Shown: positions 22,161 to 36,650 of the stretch, piece by piece
How positions within the stretch are numbered: position 1 is the first letter of the stretch
Layout of the letters: the number at the start of each line of letters is the position of its first letter
Assembly (NCBI GenBank): GCA_021234155.1
Contig: JAJEKV010000224.1
Coordinates: 60,001-124,000, forward strand
Reading direction: 5' to 3'
Length of the DNA stretch: 64,000 nt
Source: Isoetes taiwanensis
Lineage: Eukaryota; Streptophyta; Lycopodiopsida; Isoetales; Isoetaceae
Notes under the pieces: model-generated
The model's input: only the letters and a program-made list of their open reading frames with translations
Databases searched by the model: none
Told to the model about the DNA's origin: nothing
Program-made: the position numbers and the translations under genes

Positions 22161-25100
22161 TGGGCTATATAATGGACACCTCTAATTTTAGGATTCCTTG
22201 CTTAAAATCTAGTTATCAACCATGTGCGACGCCTTAACATATGGCAACCAGCTGCAATATGGCGTGACATCCCGGGGGGCGTACACCAAATTTTATAGCT
22301 GCATCGCAAACTTTTTAGCGGGTGCCTCGCAGACACCAAGCAATGTAAACCCTAGCGCTTGGAAGGCAAATCACTTCTACCGCGACCGGTGGTCACACCC
22401 ATCACCCTTGTTCTTTGCTATTATATTAGCTCATGTGAACCTTACAATAGTAGATGTGCCTACAATGGCAATATCAACAATTTTATCTTCGTTCAAATCC
22501 ATAGATAGCAATAATGCTTGGACAACATCATAAGAAGCTTCAGCAGTAACATTTTCAATTGATAAAAGCCTTACAAACATGCATTTCGGTTCACCCTTCT
22601 GATTTTCAGGTAAATATTGCACATAAAAAATAAAAAATAAGATGTCTCAAGCGTGCAAGGACCAGAGATTTATCAAGGAGAATAGAAAAGTAGGAGGAGC
22701 TCAGGTTTTTAATCCAAACAATAATACACCTGCTGCGCTCCTTTATTGGGTCCATAAGTAGATTGATCTCCGTGAACGATAAAAACCATTCGATTCAATT
22801 CAATTTAAATGTCCTATCCCATGCATTTTCACATTGCATGTCCTTACGATAACTCAACCACCATATGGTGTCACTAAAAAAAGTCCATATAACTAATGTG
22901 TAAGTTATCTATGCCCAAATCAAATACAATAAGGAAAAACTTTTCATCTATAGTGGTCCCAATACTATTTATATAAATTGGAATTCTGAGCGGCTTTGCA
23001 TTATTTCTCTTTGATTGGAATCTTCTGATCTATTAGCAGTCCCACGATCTTAATTGTTGGATTGCAGGTAAACGAAATGGAAACTGCAATCACACGTTCG
23101 GGATCTTACAAAGCTGCACCATGTAATAGCCATAGCTATTTCTGAAACTGCTGTAATTTCGTTTGCCATTCTTTATTTAGGCACATGCTAGTTAAGATGG
23201 ATAGTAGTGGCATCCTAGTCTGATGACTGACTTCACCCATCAGTAACTAGCATAATCTCCATGCAGATAGCAGCCTTAAGCACAACCCTCGGAATTTTTC
23301 ATATTCACATGTAGTAGCATTCATTAATGTTCCCAAATATTACAAACTTATGTAAATGCCAACATGCCTGTTGAAAAGTACTGTACTGTCAACTTGATTG
23401 ACTAGTACTGTCATGGATCCATTTAAGATATGCAGGATTTCCACCTGTGATGGGTAGGGAAATGACTTCTGGCAGCCTGTTAAGGAAAACCATCCACGAT
23501 AGAATTGGTCAATCAGAACAGTTATCATGCTTAGATACTTCCTAACAAGCACATCTTCTTCCATTCACTACCTTTACCACTTTACCAGGCCCTTAAAAAA
23601 TGACCTTAACTGATTTATATTTACAGAAAAGAAATGGAGATTACTCATATGGATGATTCTGCTTCACATAAGCTGTAAGAGCATCTAGTAATGATGTCCT
23701 CGCCTTAATAATCAGCAAAAGCTCGAGTCTGTTTCAACCTGGATATCAAAACAAATCACTTATGGTGATAAACAGAGAGAGGCATCATAAGCAACAAAGT
23801 AATCATGCCATACAATGGCAAGCAAGACACAAGAATTTCATAAAAGCTGGAGTGAGTGTCAAAAAACAAAGGAATTTACCTGTCTTCCAAAATTCTAAGA
23901 AACTACTTGGAAACCTCTCTGCATCTAGATTCGTTATGTTGGAAGTGATCAAATTTGTGTGTGCAAGATGATGTTAAAACTACAAATAGGCACACTTCTG
24001 TATTAACCAAAGACAACGATTGGGTAAAGATATGCATATACCTTGTCCTGCCACCAGTAAGTGGACTCGACCCCTGCATATAATGCATAACGTGCGTAAT
24101 TTAGCTAGGTTAACAATTCATGACTCCTGGGAACTAAGACAATTCCAATCTAGACACAAACAGTAACTTGCAGGAGTCAAATTTTCCTGACCAAACTCAA
24201 CAATTGTAATCGCCTGCTCATGCTTTAGTACGTAGTTAAAAAGATGTGAAGAAAAATAATGCATAAAATCATACTTTTGTTCTCCACAGCCCTTTGGGCC
24301 TCAGAAGTCAAAATTAAATATTTCATCCTAAGGGATGAACCAGAGATAGTGAAGCAATATAACCTTGTATCTGATTAACACAGGCAGCAAGCTTGTTTGT
24401 GATAATTCCGTTAGCCAATTTTGATCCTGCAGATTTTAGCCAGCAAACTACATTAGAAGTGATCAAAGCTAATTTAAATGCAACTTTAGAAATACAACCC
24501 CCAATATATGTCCAAAAGGGACAAGGCATGCACACATTCAAGTCATTTATTCTTGTGTCTGCAATTTTGTTGAGATGAGTAGTACCTTGTGATGAGATCC
24601 TACGAGCTCACTCAGTTTGGCATATTTCACGCAATTTGCAAACTGCTTCATGGATCATGTTCCATTTATGTAATATCACACCAAGGTAGACCCATATGCA
24701 ATCCTCCCCTTTTATACACCCAAGTGAACATGGCTGCCGGGTTTAGAGATTTATTATTTACCTGTTTCTTTATTTGGAACCGTCACATAGACAACTATGG
24801 ATTCCGACCTCTCTGCCATTGCTTTTGGCGCCTGTAGTTATTCCCTTTGTAGAATGAAAAGAGTAAGCCTGGCTAATAGCTGAGAAAGTTCACAACAATT
24901 AGCAGGCCAGCTAGTCCAGCAACCAAAACTTCAATATGCCGAAAATTAAACTGCCACATGCAAGGAACTACAGCATGAAACATTAGGAATTAGTATCAAC
25001 AACAGAATGATTTGATGGAGGAACTTGAAAGAATGCAAATGTACAGAAATAAACAAAGTATAAACTGCTAAGAAGATTACATCCTGAACTTAATACTGAA

Positions 25101-28100
25101 TAAGAGACTTTTGAGTGATGGCTAGGATTTCAATGCCCACAATACAAAATGCAACCTATCAATTTTCCAAAAATAACACCTCATCGAGAAAGTTTGGAAG
25201 AAATTACAGAGGGAGAAGGCTCTATGGTTTAGAAACGAGATTTATATCAGCCTTCGCTCCAATCTTTATTTTCTTCTTGAAGAACTACCTCTAGTCTCAT
25301 TCTCTCAGCTCACCATCACTGGTAAGTCAGAGATTATCCGTGCTTGAGTGGGAAATAGAATCCTGTTGGGACTGCATCTCAGCTGCTTTTCCAGCCAGCC
25401 AAGGTTTCCTATGTTATGTTACTTCCTGGATATATATCCCCATGCATTTCTGATCCTCAAGTTTTCTTATTTGAACTAGAGATGTGGCCTCCCTGAGGAG
25501 AAAATGTAACCTGCCTTGCAACTTTAGGCAGTATCCTGCAACTTTGGCTTAGGAAATATATCAGGATATGCCATGTGCACAATTATGAATGCTAACATCG
25601 AGGATGTATACTGACATAACCAATAACAGACCAGAGTTGAAATAAATAATCCACTTAATGAAGTAGCATCTATTTGTATGTGCCCATAAAGATCGAAGTC
25701 ATGTTTGTCCAAGTCACACCAGCAAATGCTACCTTTTCAAAATATCCACTGGACCTGTCCTCAATGTGTTATCATAGTTCCATGTCACTATAGTTTGGCC
25801 CCCAATTCCAGTTTTTTTGGGAAGGTTGGCACAAATAACCACCCATTACATATCCAGTTTGTTTAGATTCTTTCTGGTGTCAGCAACTTGTTACATGCAT
25901 TTCTTCTATTGTCAATAAGTAGTGGAGTTAAACTCTTACAATTACAATTACTCTCATCCAGGTCTTTGGACATCTTTTGAGCATCCATTCTATCCAAACT
26001 TGTCTTCAACTTAATAATCAGTCTCCCGTAGTTGTCTCTGATTACAAAATCTGGATATTGCAGGAGAGATAGGTCCCCTAATTGCAGTGTTGTGATCTAT
26101 TTCCCTTTAGCTCTTCTCTTTCTAATGGTGCCGATGTCTCTTGCTGGTTTAATATAAGCCCACCCATTTTGACAATAACTTTGAACTCTATCAGGCAATA
26201 TTCAGTGGCCCATGAAGACCTCATAGAAGGCTCACCTTCAACTACATCAAGGTGATTGTTGAGATGAAGGTGATTATTGCAAGAGTAAGGACATGCAAGA
26301 ATAGTAGCAGAATGTGCATCATTCAATGCCCAACATTTATATCATGCGCCCAAAACATTCTTAACCTTTTTTTTCACCACATTGATAGCAAATTGAGGTC
26401 CCGTTGGCACAAGGTACAAGACAAATTTCTACATTTCAAGGATGCAGGAGTATTTTAAGTAGTCTCGTTTCAATTCAGAAGAGGGAAATTGCCACTCAAA
26501 CATAGCAAGATAATTTGGAAATGTCTACCATGAGTATGCAAATGCTTAGTTCTAAGTTTTCTGCTCCTTTTTTTTAAGCTACAAGGCCACAGTCAGACAT
26601 CAGAGAACAATCAAGGGGTCTGAATGAGATGAAAATCGGGATGGAAACCAAGTCCTCAAATTTCAAGAAAGCTTGTATATCTCTCTAGTGACAGGAATTT
26701 TAAATTTTCTCAATGAACGACAACTCTGTACTACTGTTCTGATAATTACCTAAGGCAATGATTCCGCTTCAAAAAAAACGTTTCGATCAAATGGCTGCTC
26801 CCGAAGGAAATCTGGGCAGCAATGGCAACCCATTAGACTTAATTCGTGCACATTGAGTAATGATACAACAATCACAGCGTAATAGAGATGTGGAGAACTA
26901 TAGTCATTATGCCATGCCAGACATCAGAACCTTTTCGTTGTCTTAAAAGAAAGCTAAGGATCATGGTCCTTTGTGGAAAAAGGAAGCTCATAAATAAAAT
27001 GGAAAACGTATTCTTACCGAGATGAGAACCGAGCGACGTGGGAGAGCACGAGAGATGCAGGCAAAAGCTAAGGCGGAGGAAAAACGCTGGCAGAGTATGC
27101 CCATCTCTATGGGAAAAGGAATCATATAAACCATGAGCTGCCAAATACATTTTTTGAAGGAAATTCATGGTTCTCTAGCCTAGTTCACCCTACTCAACTT
27201 TGGCAACTTTGGTAGCTATAACAAGGTTGTGCTTCTCTGTCCCTTTTTCTATTTTCCTTATACGGGTGCCCGGCATTGCCAGGCATAGTTACGGGCCTGT
27301 TGTAGGCAATGATGAAGTTGTAGACATAGTTAAATACATATAGCCAAAATCTTAATGCTAGATGTATTGTATTGATCTAAACAGGTTGTATAAGAGTTAA
27401 AGAACCCTTTGCAATAAGAAAATAAAATTACCCTATTGGTTATTGGGTTTGAGTGCTATTGTAGGCGACCATGAAGTAGCATATGTAGATTAGCTTGCTA
27501 AATTGAAGGGCAAGTGAAAAATGGGAGAACTCAAGTGAGCTTAAATAGTTTTATTATAGGAAAGCATATATAATTAAGTTGGTAAATTTAAACGGGGGCA
27601 AGACAAAAATGGGAGATTGGAAGAGAAATCATTATATATATAATGTTTAGCTTGAGTTTTTTTACATTGAGTTGCTAAAGTTTCGTCTTGGAAGTAAGTC
27701 CGTAGGGAGTTCAGGATTGTCAATATTCAACTTAATTTTTTTTATTTTTATTTTTTTTGCCAATCTAAAACTGAAAGTTGGCAATCTCTTACGATGTGAA
27801 TAAGTACAACACACTAATTCTAGTGCCACAGATAGAAAACTATCTATTGTCCAATTGCAAATTTACCGGTATCATAGTTTGATTTTCTTTCGGTGCACAT
27901 TACGCTTTTAGATTAATAGGATTTAAGGGTCGCGAATGCGCCCAATCATTGCATTGTTCTATCCCCATAACGATTGCATATCATATACCAAAGGTCAAAT
28001 TATGAGATTGAGCATATCCACCATAAAGACAAACCTCGAAAACTGCGGGGGGATCCAAAACATCCCCATTTTTTCTCGATGCAAACCTCGTTTGATACAT

Positions 28101-28130
28101 TCAAAGACATACCCTTGGAAAGTCTGGGCA
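22161..28130. other. Long gene-poor stretch, nothing recognised
   Basis: Nearly 6 kb of AT-rich DNA. The longest frames (plus 22222-22533; minus 26872-27168) are single, unsupported and without family resemblance. Some stretches could be introns or UTRs of an unrecognised gene, but I found no chain of exons. There are T- and A-rich runs near 27728-27760. Confidence 0.45.
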
Positions 28131-28522
28131 TATTGACACAAACCATTGCATCCAACGATTTAAATTAAAATCCCCCAAACCCCCTTTGGTTTGGGTGCAT
28201 ATTCACACGGGGTTACTCCCGCACCGAGAGTTTGCTTTGGATGGGCATATTTGCCCTTTATTCCTTGATCTGGACCGTACATAGCGATCCTCGTTTGTGG
28301 GGTATGCATGTACAAATTTTTAGATACTGTATATTGAGGTTTGTAAAATACTATAAGGTTTGAGAGAATGTACTTAATAGTGTTAATTTTGTACATGTAT
28401 TATAAATTTTTAGGGGCTCTCGCTGCCCTACGTAACACCCCGTGTGAATATGCACCCAAACCAAAGGGGGTTTCAGGGGGATTTTAATTTAAATGCGTTG
28501 GATGCAATGGTTTGTGTCAATA
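28131..28522. mobile_element. Inverted-repeat element related to 16641-17247, 392 bp
   Basis: Ends TATTGACACAAACCATTGCA and its complement; the arms are about 85 bp and share the AAATTAAAATCCCCC and ACCCCCTTTGGTTTGGGTGC blocks with the larger element at 16641. The inner part (TTTGTGGGGTATGCATGTAC, GTAAAATACTATAAG) is a single copy of what is doubled and inverted in the larger element. TA at each end could be a 2-bp target duplication or part of the repeat. Confidence 0.85.
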
Positions 28523-29527
28523 ATATTAATAGTTGTGTGTTGATTATTATATTGAAAAAAAAAATTGGGCCCTTCGGGCGCTAACTAAAGCAAACATAGA
28601 TAAACTTTATGTGTATTGGTTACTACACTGATAATATGCACTTGAGAAATTATTTTCTTCTAGCTTGTTAGCACGTTCGAGGAGATCCATATTAATTTAA
28701 TATACTAGTGGAGTCTCCAAACTAAACATATTTGTAAACTATGCACTTGAACAATAATATTAAACTTGAGAATACACCATTTCATTGTGTCTAATAAAGC
28801 AACTGTCTGTACAATAACCTCTCCAACTTGTTTCCTCATGAGAAACTTTTGTAGCTTGTTCCAAAGCAATAAATGTGCCAATGTTTTATCTGATTGTCAA
28901 CACAGCAGTTCTCAGCTTTCACATTCTAATAGAGTTAAAAAATTAAAAGCCACGCAAATATTGGTTGAATTCCTGCCAAACAATGTGTGAACAACAATGA
29001 AATAAAAGAAATGAATAACAATATTAAGAGATCTCAAAAATGGTGAAACACAAAATCTTACCTTCAGCATGACAATAGCATCGATCTAGGTGTCTGCCAT
29101 AGGTCCACCATAGGTGCCTGAATGATCTACAATTTCATACCACCATCTGTAACAGTGGCAACAGAAGAATCAGAACTTAAGGTTTTACCAAAGCACTTGC
29201 AAAGTAATTGTGTGCAATAGCTTGCCATATGAAAACAGCCCGCTTTGCCGCCACTGTACTTCAACCACCTAAATTTCTTCAAATATGTTTCAGAGCTTGC
29301 TCTTGTGTTGCACAACCTACAAAAGCTTCCAAGTCGTATTTAATTAAAGTGGGACAAATCTTGATTCGGACTGAAAATGGGACTCACACACCATAAAAGA
29401 AATTTCTGAATTGATTGCTTGAATAGAATTACACATGACACACATAGAATTGGGTTACTTGTTTTCCTCATAAATTTTACAAACCACTAGTTGAGAAAGT
29501 TTTCAAACTTCTCAATATTATGCACCC
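28523..29527. other. No confident gene; weak minus-strand frame
   Basis: A T-free A9 tract and a GGGCCCTTCGGGC hairpin lie at 28553-28580, next to the inverted-repeat element. On the minus strand 29315-29127 reads FRWLKYSGGKAGCFHMASYC and onward with good codon texture, but I do not recognise it. The rest appears non-coding. Confidence 0.4.
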
Positions 29528-30178
29528 TCATACAATGATATAGCATGGAGGTTGCTCATGGCCTTGTCCATCTCCCTTCTTGGGATCTTGTGTGTGTTGT
29601 CCTTTGCAATGTGAGAACTTGGATATGACCATACCACACACTCCACCAATTCCCCTTTTGAGGGTCAGATGATTTGCCCTCCACTTCTTCTCCCAAAGCC
29701 AGCTGTATTGCTCCTTCAAGTTGCCCTTCTTGGTTCCCAATGGGCTCCCAATATTGAATTTGGAATCGGGGACGAACCTTTCCATCGGGCATAGTGGTGG
29801 TTACATCAGAGAGTGCCACCCCTAACCATATTGGACAGTCCCCTCATCATCAGGCCTTACTAGCACAAAGTATCCTTCCTTGATGTCCTCAAAGGGATCC
29901 CACCTCAGAAGATCAAACCACTTCGGCTTTGAGGCCTTACTTCCCACAAACCACTTGGAACCCCTTGTTGGGACCCAAGTGAGCATTCTTAGACGCAGGC
30001 TTGCACCTTGAGAACCCTCCCATCTTGACTCGAAAGAACCCGCCTTTAGCTCCCTCCCACATGGCTGTTCAGCTTCCAAGCATGTCACAACTTTCTCCCA
30101 AGATTTGATTAGGGAGTCCATTTGATTTTTCTTAAGAGTGGAGGTGTGCTTTCCATTTCAACATCATCCCAAAGGTGT
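29528..30178 (-). pseudogene. 3' part of an old transposon-like gene split by CACTA element 2
   Basis: Minus-strand coding relic continuing from 46512-48360, on the far side of the element 2 insertion. Segments include SKWFVGSKASKPKWFDLL, DPFEDIKEGYFVLVRPDDEG and VRPRFQIQYWEPIG in more than one frame because of single-base shifts. The YFVLVRP...QIQYWEP pattern looks like a small C-terminal beta-barrel (chromo/BAH-like) domain seen behind transposase cores in several eukaryotic families; this is recollection of pattern, not a match. Joining at the TGT duplication restores adjacency with LVKGIKDYIT upstream, with a one-base phase difference. Confidence 0.6.
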
Positions 30179-30206
30179 CACTACAAGAGAATGAGCATTT
30201 TTGTCG
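30179..30206 (+). repeat. Left terminal inverted repeat of CACTA element 2
   Basis: Begins CACTACAAGAGAATGAGCAT, preceded by TGT. It pairs with 46484-46511 with two mismatches. Confidence 0.95.
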
Positions 30207-30207
30207 T

Positions 30208-30521
30208 AAAAGCGCCGATGGCCTTCACAAAATGGGCAAGTGTCCGGACCCTCTACCGGCCGACGATTGACCGGACGCTTATTTTTCGACGCTTTGTTGT
30301 CGGAAAAGCGCCGAAAAATCCGGCTTGTCCGGACGCTTATAAAACAAAAGCGCCGAGATCAAAACGACGTTTATTCCCCGACGCTTTAAGTGTCACAAAG
30401 CGCCAGAATAAACGACGTTTATTCCGACGATTAAGTGTCGCAAAAGCGCCGTAATAAACGCCGCTATTCCGGACGATATAGCGCCGTAAAAGCGCCGTAA
30501 ACCAACGCCGTAAAAAGCGCC
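30208..30521 (+). repeat. Left subterminal repeat array, core AAAAGCGCCG
   Basis: The exact decamer AAAAGCGCCG starts at 30208, 30304, 30347, 30442 and 30488, with close variants (AAAGCGCC, AACGCCG, AAAAAGCGCC) between, on an otherwise AT-rich background. One exact copy starts at 46331 near the other end and one at 40041 between the genes. By analogy with En/Spm these are probable TNPA-binding sites. Confidence 0.9.
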
Positions 30522-30599
30522 ACATTATTCGGCCGGTTTTGTGTCAAGTTTCTTCACACCGAGAAAGCCAAAATCCTCGCCAAGATATCGCTTGAATTT

Positions 30600-33500
30600 C
30601 ACAAATTACGCCACATCTATTTCAATAATTTTACGCAGTAATCGCCGTAAAGTTTGTCAACAGAATCACTATTGTTGCTCCTTTTGTTGCTATTGAGATG
30701 GGTGCTTAAGCTATTAAATGAACTTGAAATTTATAAAGCTACAATCACACATTCATTGCAATGGATCAACCGCTAATTCAATGGACCAAATTATGATAGA
30801 AAGGATGGCATTTTATTGATATGATAAAATTAATGGAATAATGTACAAGATACAAGCTCGATGCTTTGATATATTGTATAATGTACACCATTATTCATTG
30901 GACTTGGGTTGCCAAGAAATCTTTGGCTTGCTCCTTTTTTCTTAAAAGTTGATGGAGACATGTGAAAATCTGCATGTGGGGATGGTGAAGATGGTGGGGA
31001 TGTAAGTGACACATCAACAGATCGACATTCGAGAGGTCGTGATCAAAGAAAACTCATCCAGATTAGCATATCAAGCAAGCAAGAATGAAAATATCCTTGC
31101 AAACATGGGACAGCTTTGATACCTAAAATATGGCATAGAGATATAGCTGGAGATACTTCCAAATAAAATTACCTTTGTTAGCATTCTAGATGCCCGTGGA
31201 GTACCCTTCAACTTCAATTGTTGGTATGCTCATGCATGTCAACGAGTTGGAGGACTCGCCATGAATAGATCTACTATAGTATAATTACCCTTACCTTTGG
31301 AAAGATCTTTGCATTTCCGCCGCGATTTGTAGCGTATCTAGCTGTGGACACTTACGCTTTATGTCGATAGATTGTAAACCTAACCTCTTGATGTTCTAAT
31401 ACCTCCCATCAAGAGGTAGTTAAGAGGTCCGAATCCACCCAAGATAATGGTGGTTGACAGAGATGACCTTAAGTCAACAAGGATCACCTTTCCACGAGCC
31501 CCAGCCGGATGATGCAAAGGTAATCTAGCATCTTTGAGATAACATTAGCTCCATTTACTCTTACTAGGACTTCAAACCCCAAAATGTCTCCCTTCCAAGA
31601 TGCAAATAAAAATGTTAGAATTCAACTCGACTTTCTCATTATAAAGATACTATAGATCCACTATTTATACAAAAGAAAGAGAAGAGACTCCATTGATTTG
31701 ATTATGTCGAAGACTATTGATTTGATTATGACCGCTTATTCTTTAAACGGGTGGTTTGTCGTAATACAATGAATTTCCGCACACAAACATGTTGGTAGAC
31801 ATATCTTGGATTCAATGAAGTAGACACTATAGATGGTCAAGCAAGTGTATCCAGATTACTAAAAAAATGTAAGACATGCGAATTTAATGACATCATAAGA
31901 TCTACTTTGATGTGGTATGGAAAAAGCAAAGATATCATAATACAAAAGAATGCCATAGAAAGAGACCAAATAAAAGATACTGTTCCACCTTAACCAAAGG
32001 ATGTGGGCCTGCAGATAGATGCAAAGATGCACGACTATACTGATGGGGTACTTCAGCCTTTTGGTCCATTGTGCCATTCAAAGAAAGATACATGTAGACG
32101 TAAATCAAAGGAAAATTCTAAAAGATAATCTATTGCCCAAGTGAATGCAAAGCAAATTTGCCTAGCTTACATTACTCCCATTGTAGAAAGCAGAGATCCC
32201 TTTTTCTTTACTTTTAGCTTGGCCTTTAAGACTTTAAAAGCAATCGAATTTCCATAGCCCCCCGAAAACCTCGTGTTTTATGTAGACTAATATATTTTTG
32301 CTAGTTTTGTCATTGCACCGTGGAAACCATCGATAATTTGGCATAGTACATCCTTTTTAAGAAATGCCTATCCGCAGGTAGGGCTGCACTCCGCCACCGT
32401 GCCCATTAGAGGGAGGTGTTTTATGGAAAACGGATAGACAACATAAGAACTCCCCGTGATACAAATTTGGCAGATAGCTCAATGATGAGCACTCCACTTG
32501 TGCCCAAATGACAACCAATTCATCCGTTTCATGCAAAAGTATGCATTCCAATAATGATTGTTATCATACATGTTCCGACTCGCATAAGAAATGCATTCAA
32601 ATGTTGGCTAAGTCACCTTTGTTAGTTCAAGTTCAATATTTGGGCAAATGTAGGTCATGGACATCTTTCCCGAACCATTTGGCTCCCACTTTCAAAGAGA
32701 TATTCTTTGGATGGGCATAAATTTTCTAGTTTTGGAACTTTAATGCCCAAGAGATATGCAGCCTAACATTGACTATTCATCTCTTCTAAATGTTTTGAAA
32801 AGTTGTCTGTTGCTTGAGTTCCAAATAGTTGGGCAAGAACCATCGCGGAATCCCTTCCATTCAAGGGACATTTGGCTTAAACAAAGAAATGTTGTTGTTG
32901 AACATTAACTCACTATACATCATGGAGCATACTACCAAGCATTAGCTATAATTTGTACTACGTAACCTCAACAAGCTAAAGCAAAAGATGTGCTGAACCC
33001 TTCTTTACATAAAGAATAAGTGGTTGATAAATATATTCCCTCCCTGCTCCAAAGAAAATTTTTTTGCAATATGCTTACCTTTAGATGAGAGAAAGAGATT
33101 GCTTTTCTACCTTTCTAGCCATTTTCAAAGTGTCCAACTTGGATGTGTACTTACACTACTACTTGAAAGGAAAGTCAAGTAGATTAACAAAGTAGTTAGC
33201 AAACCAAGTCGACAATGGTATTTGTGAATTGCTCATCTAAGAGACAAACTGTGACACATAAGCCCCGGATATCGCCAATCAAGAACAGGAATGGATAGAA
33301 GCAGATAAGCATTGGACTGCACACATGTAGGTGCTTTCAACATGGGAAGTTCAAGACAAAGATTGGTATAACAAACCGCCACATTTTTGGTGTATGTTAT
33401 GCGTAAGAAAAATGAGTAATTCACTTTTGGTAAGCCACACCTTTCTAATGATTTGCAAACAACAACTTTCAGATTGATGTAGGCAATCCTATCACATGAT

Positions 33501-36500
33501 TTGTTAAAATGCAATGAAAATAATATAAACAGTTTGCCGAATTTAAATTGCAAAAGCGGTTGTATCCTTTATGAGGAAACTCCTTCACCTAACAGCTTCC
33601 CCAATGAGTACCGGTCAAGGCATTTTGAATTTTGTGTCAAACTTGGGACATTTATATTTATCTATTTGTACATGTTTAATGCTCTAAACCGTAGACATGT
33701 CAACACTTCCAATTATATATGCATCGATTGAAGACGCACCTCCGCACCCAAGGGGCAAGTTTTTTGGTTGGCATCGGGCCTTTTTATCTTGCGGTGTTTC
33801 AGGTGTTGGATGGGGTCAGTATATCATGAACTCGGAGAACTTAAGGTAGGTTGTGTTGTAGCCTTTTGTTTTTGTCTCTCCGGCTTACATACCCTATCGA
33901 TGACAATGCTTGCCCTGTAAATGAAAATCGAGTGCATCTGAAAGATCGTGATTCGCACAAATAGATAGACATAGGACAACATATACCAATATGTCTTTGC
34001 ATTTGAATAAGTCGAGACTCGAGACGAGACAGAACTGTTGTTCGTTCAAAACCTTGCTTATCATGTGCAGGCTCCACAAAATTTGCTTCTAAAACCCCTA
34101 TAGAGAACATCTCAATGTAGTTCTAAAATGATGAGAAGAAAGCAAAGCACATGCTTACCAATTATTCCACGCCCTTGACTGCTTGCTGAATTCCAAATGC
34201 GCCAAAATGGCTACATGAACTTAAAAAATGAGTTTTATAGGCAAGTTTTCATCTCTCTTATGAGTTTTGAATATAGAAAGTGTAGGAAGAAATGTATTGT
34301 AGCACTAAAATAGCAAGAGATCAAACTCACCTTGAACATCAATGTAGCTGCGACTCAGATTATGCAAGCTTGGTATCATACATGTTGACTTGTACTTCTT
34401 AGACACACACAAAGAAGACTTATAACAATAATATAATCTACGTACAAGTTAGTAACAATTTTTTTAAATGTTTTAAACATCTCATTTACAACGTACACTC
34501 TTAAATCAAACACTTCCACATCATTGCATAAGCACCAAAATACTTGACATTAAAGGTATAAAAAAAGTGGTTCATCACAAGAGCTTGCTTTTAGAGCAAT
34601 ATATAGAGTCAGAGGTTCGGTTTGAAGTTGAAAATTCTGAAATCTTGTACCCGGTGTAAAAAAAAAACTTTAATTCCATGAGGCTTGAAATTGAGGTTTT
34701 ACAAGAGACACGCCTTGCACCGAACACATCCAAATACCAAGTTTGAGCTAGAATTCAATAAAAACACACAAGTAAATTAAGCTTTAGATAGTTACCGATT
34801 TTTTCAGCCCCTGCAAAAATCATTTGCCCTTTTGAATGGATCTATATTGGGCAATATTCCTAGCCACGCTGGCTTCCCCAAAGTCGGACTCGCATTCCGG
34901 TCCGATGCCTCTTGCCTTTCTTCCCTTTCTTTTTGGGAATGGATCCATTGCAATTCTTCTCGTGGCAACCTTCTTTTTTCTTCAAAGTCCCCAACTCCTT
35001 TTTCCTTTGCTAGAAGAGTAGCAGATGCAACTTCCTCGAAGATATTTTTGTTCAACAGCCCTCCTCCGTCATCTCTTGTGCCCAAGGAGGAGTACCATGA
35101 GCACCAAGAAGCTGTTGATCTTCCACCTCCCTCTCGTTTCTTTCCCAATCCATGTCATCTCCAACTACAAGCTGGTGCTCCTCATCAAGATTAACATTTT
35201 GCTCCTCTTCAAAATTGACATTCTCGCAACTCTAGATTCACCCGATCACCATCTTCAAATCATCCCGCTTGTATTTCAGAGGATCTTCATGCAAAACTCT
35301 ATGTTCTTCATTTTTCCCTAAAACATTTATGGTTAGTATGCTTATTGTAGAACATTCAAACAAAACTCACTTATGTGGTATCAAACCACAAGACTTATGT
35401 GGTTGCATTCCACTGTTGTCAACCAAAATTTGCTACCCATGCATGTGGAAGTGCCACTGGCAGTAGTCATTTGGTTAGCTTAGCTATGCGTGATAAATCA
35501 TAGATGCCCTTCTTACTCTTAGAAGCCTATGGGTCAGAGGCCAAGGCTTTAAACACAATTATGGCTTAAGGAGACTATTCTATCAACTTAATACTACCCC
35601 TGTCATTTTCGAGCCATATGCTAAAGGAATTCAAGGTAAACCTTAAATTAGTCCCAGCCACATAACAGGCAAACTGTTTTACCAATGGCTATAGGGATTG
35701 GGTGCTTTGCCATGTGGTCTTACGTTTTGAGGCAAAAGGCTTCCACGAGGCAAACTGCTTAGGTTTCCACCATTGTAGTCACATTTTGCCACAAATGCAT
35801 GTGGACGATTATGGCCATAGTAAGTTCGGCTGGCATTAGCATGACTGAGCAATCATAGATGCCAAGAGACATACGCAAAATAACTGGCAAACCACCTATG
35901 CAACACTTCGTAGCCACCTGTATCATATTTAGGGTCACCTATTTGAAAACATCTGGGCTTAAGCTACTAAGCTTCAACTATTGCTTCTGCACATGCCGTG
36001 GGTAAGGGCCAAAACAGCATAATCTCGTTATGGCTTAGGGAGCATTATCTGCTTGTTAATGCAATTTAAAGTCAATTATCCTACTCTGCCCCGGAGTCTT
36101 AGAACAATTCAGAGTAGGTCTTAGCTTTGTCTAAGCAAAACAAATGGCAAGGTTTTACATACCATTCCAAGCTGGATATCTTGCTATTTTTAGGCAAAAG
36201 CTTCACAAAGGCCTTATCGTCATGAGCTTAAAAACTGCAAGCCAGTTCAATGGCCCAAAAAGGAGGTTTGATATCCGAGTCTTGCTACCGGCTAGACCAC
36301 TGCCATGATTCAATTAAAGTCCACTGGTAACAAGCGTCCACTTTTATTCATTTGAACTTTATTGTTTTAATCCAACCTTAACACAATAGGGAACACCATA
36401 GGGAAGCTGTTTTACCACTGTTATAGCGTTGCAATGTGGTCTCAGGATTAAGGCAAAGATCTACCACCAAGCTTAAAGTAATGGATCAATTCTCAAATCC

Positions 36501-36650
36501 AGTAGAGTACTCTATCAAAGTAAATAAAGCAAGAGCATTAAATTTACAACCCCTATCTTATCTTTATTATTTCCAGTCCTGTTGGCCTGAAACAGAATCT
36601 AGAGACCCAACTAAAAGAAATTTGTGCAATTAGGAAAAAAAATGAGACCT
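30600..36650. other. Left arm of element 2: largely non-coding, weak minus-strand segments
   Basis: About 6 kb between the subterminal array and the TNPA-like exons. Minus-strand 35148-34804 holds an acidic, charged open segment (EEVASATLLAKEKGVGDFEE) that could be a further exon of the element's minus-strand gene. Elsewhere only short frames are seen. I recognise no captured host gene here. Confidence 0.4.
35380..36480. repeat. Degenerate repeated segments inside element 2
   Basis: Phrases such as CATGCATGTGGAAGTGCC / AAATGCATGTGGACGATT, AATCATAGATGCC (twice) and CTGTTTTACCAATGGCTATA / CTGTTTTACCACTGTTATAG recur at several hundred-base spacing. Units are too diverged to fix a period by eye. 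No coding function is visible. Confidence 0.5.

Noticed and set aside
16523-28585. Helitron ends at the GGCCC hairpins near 16523 and 28570 (one followed by CTAACTAA)
   Set aside because: The hairpins are short, the following base and spacing do not fit the CTRR-T rule in both copies, no TC 5' end was found, and the long inverted repeats fit a foldback or MITE element better.
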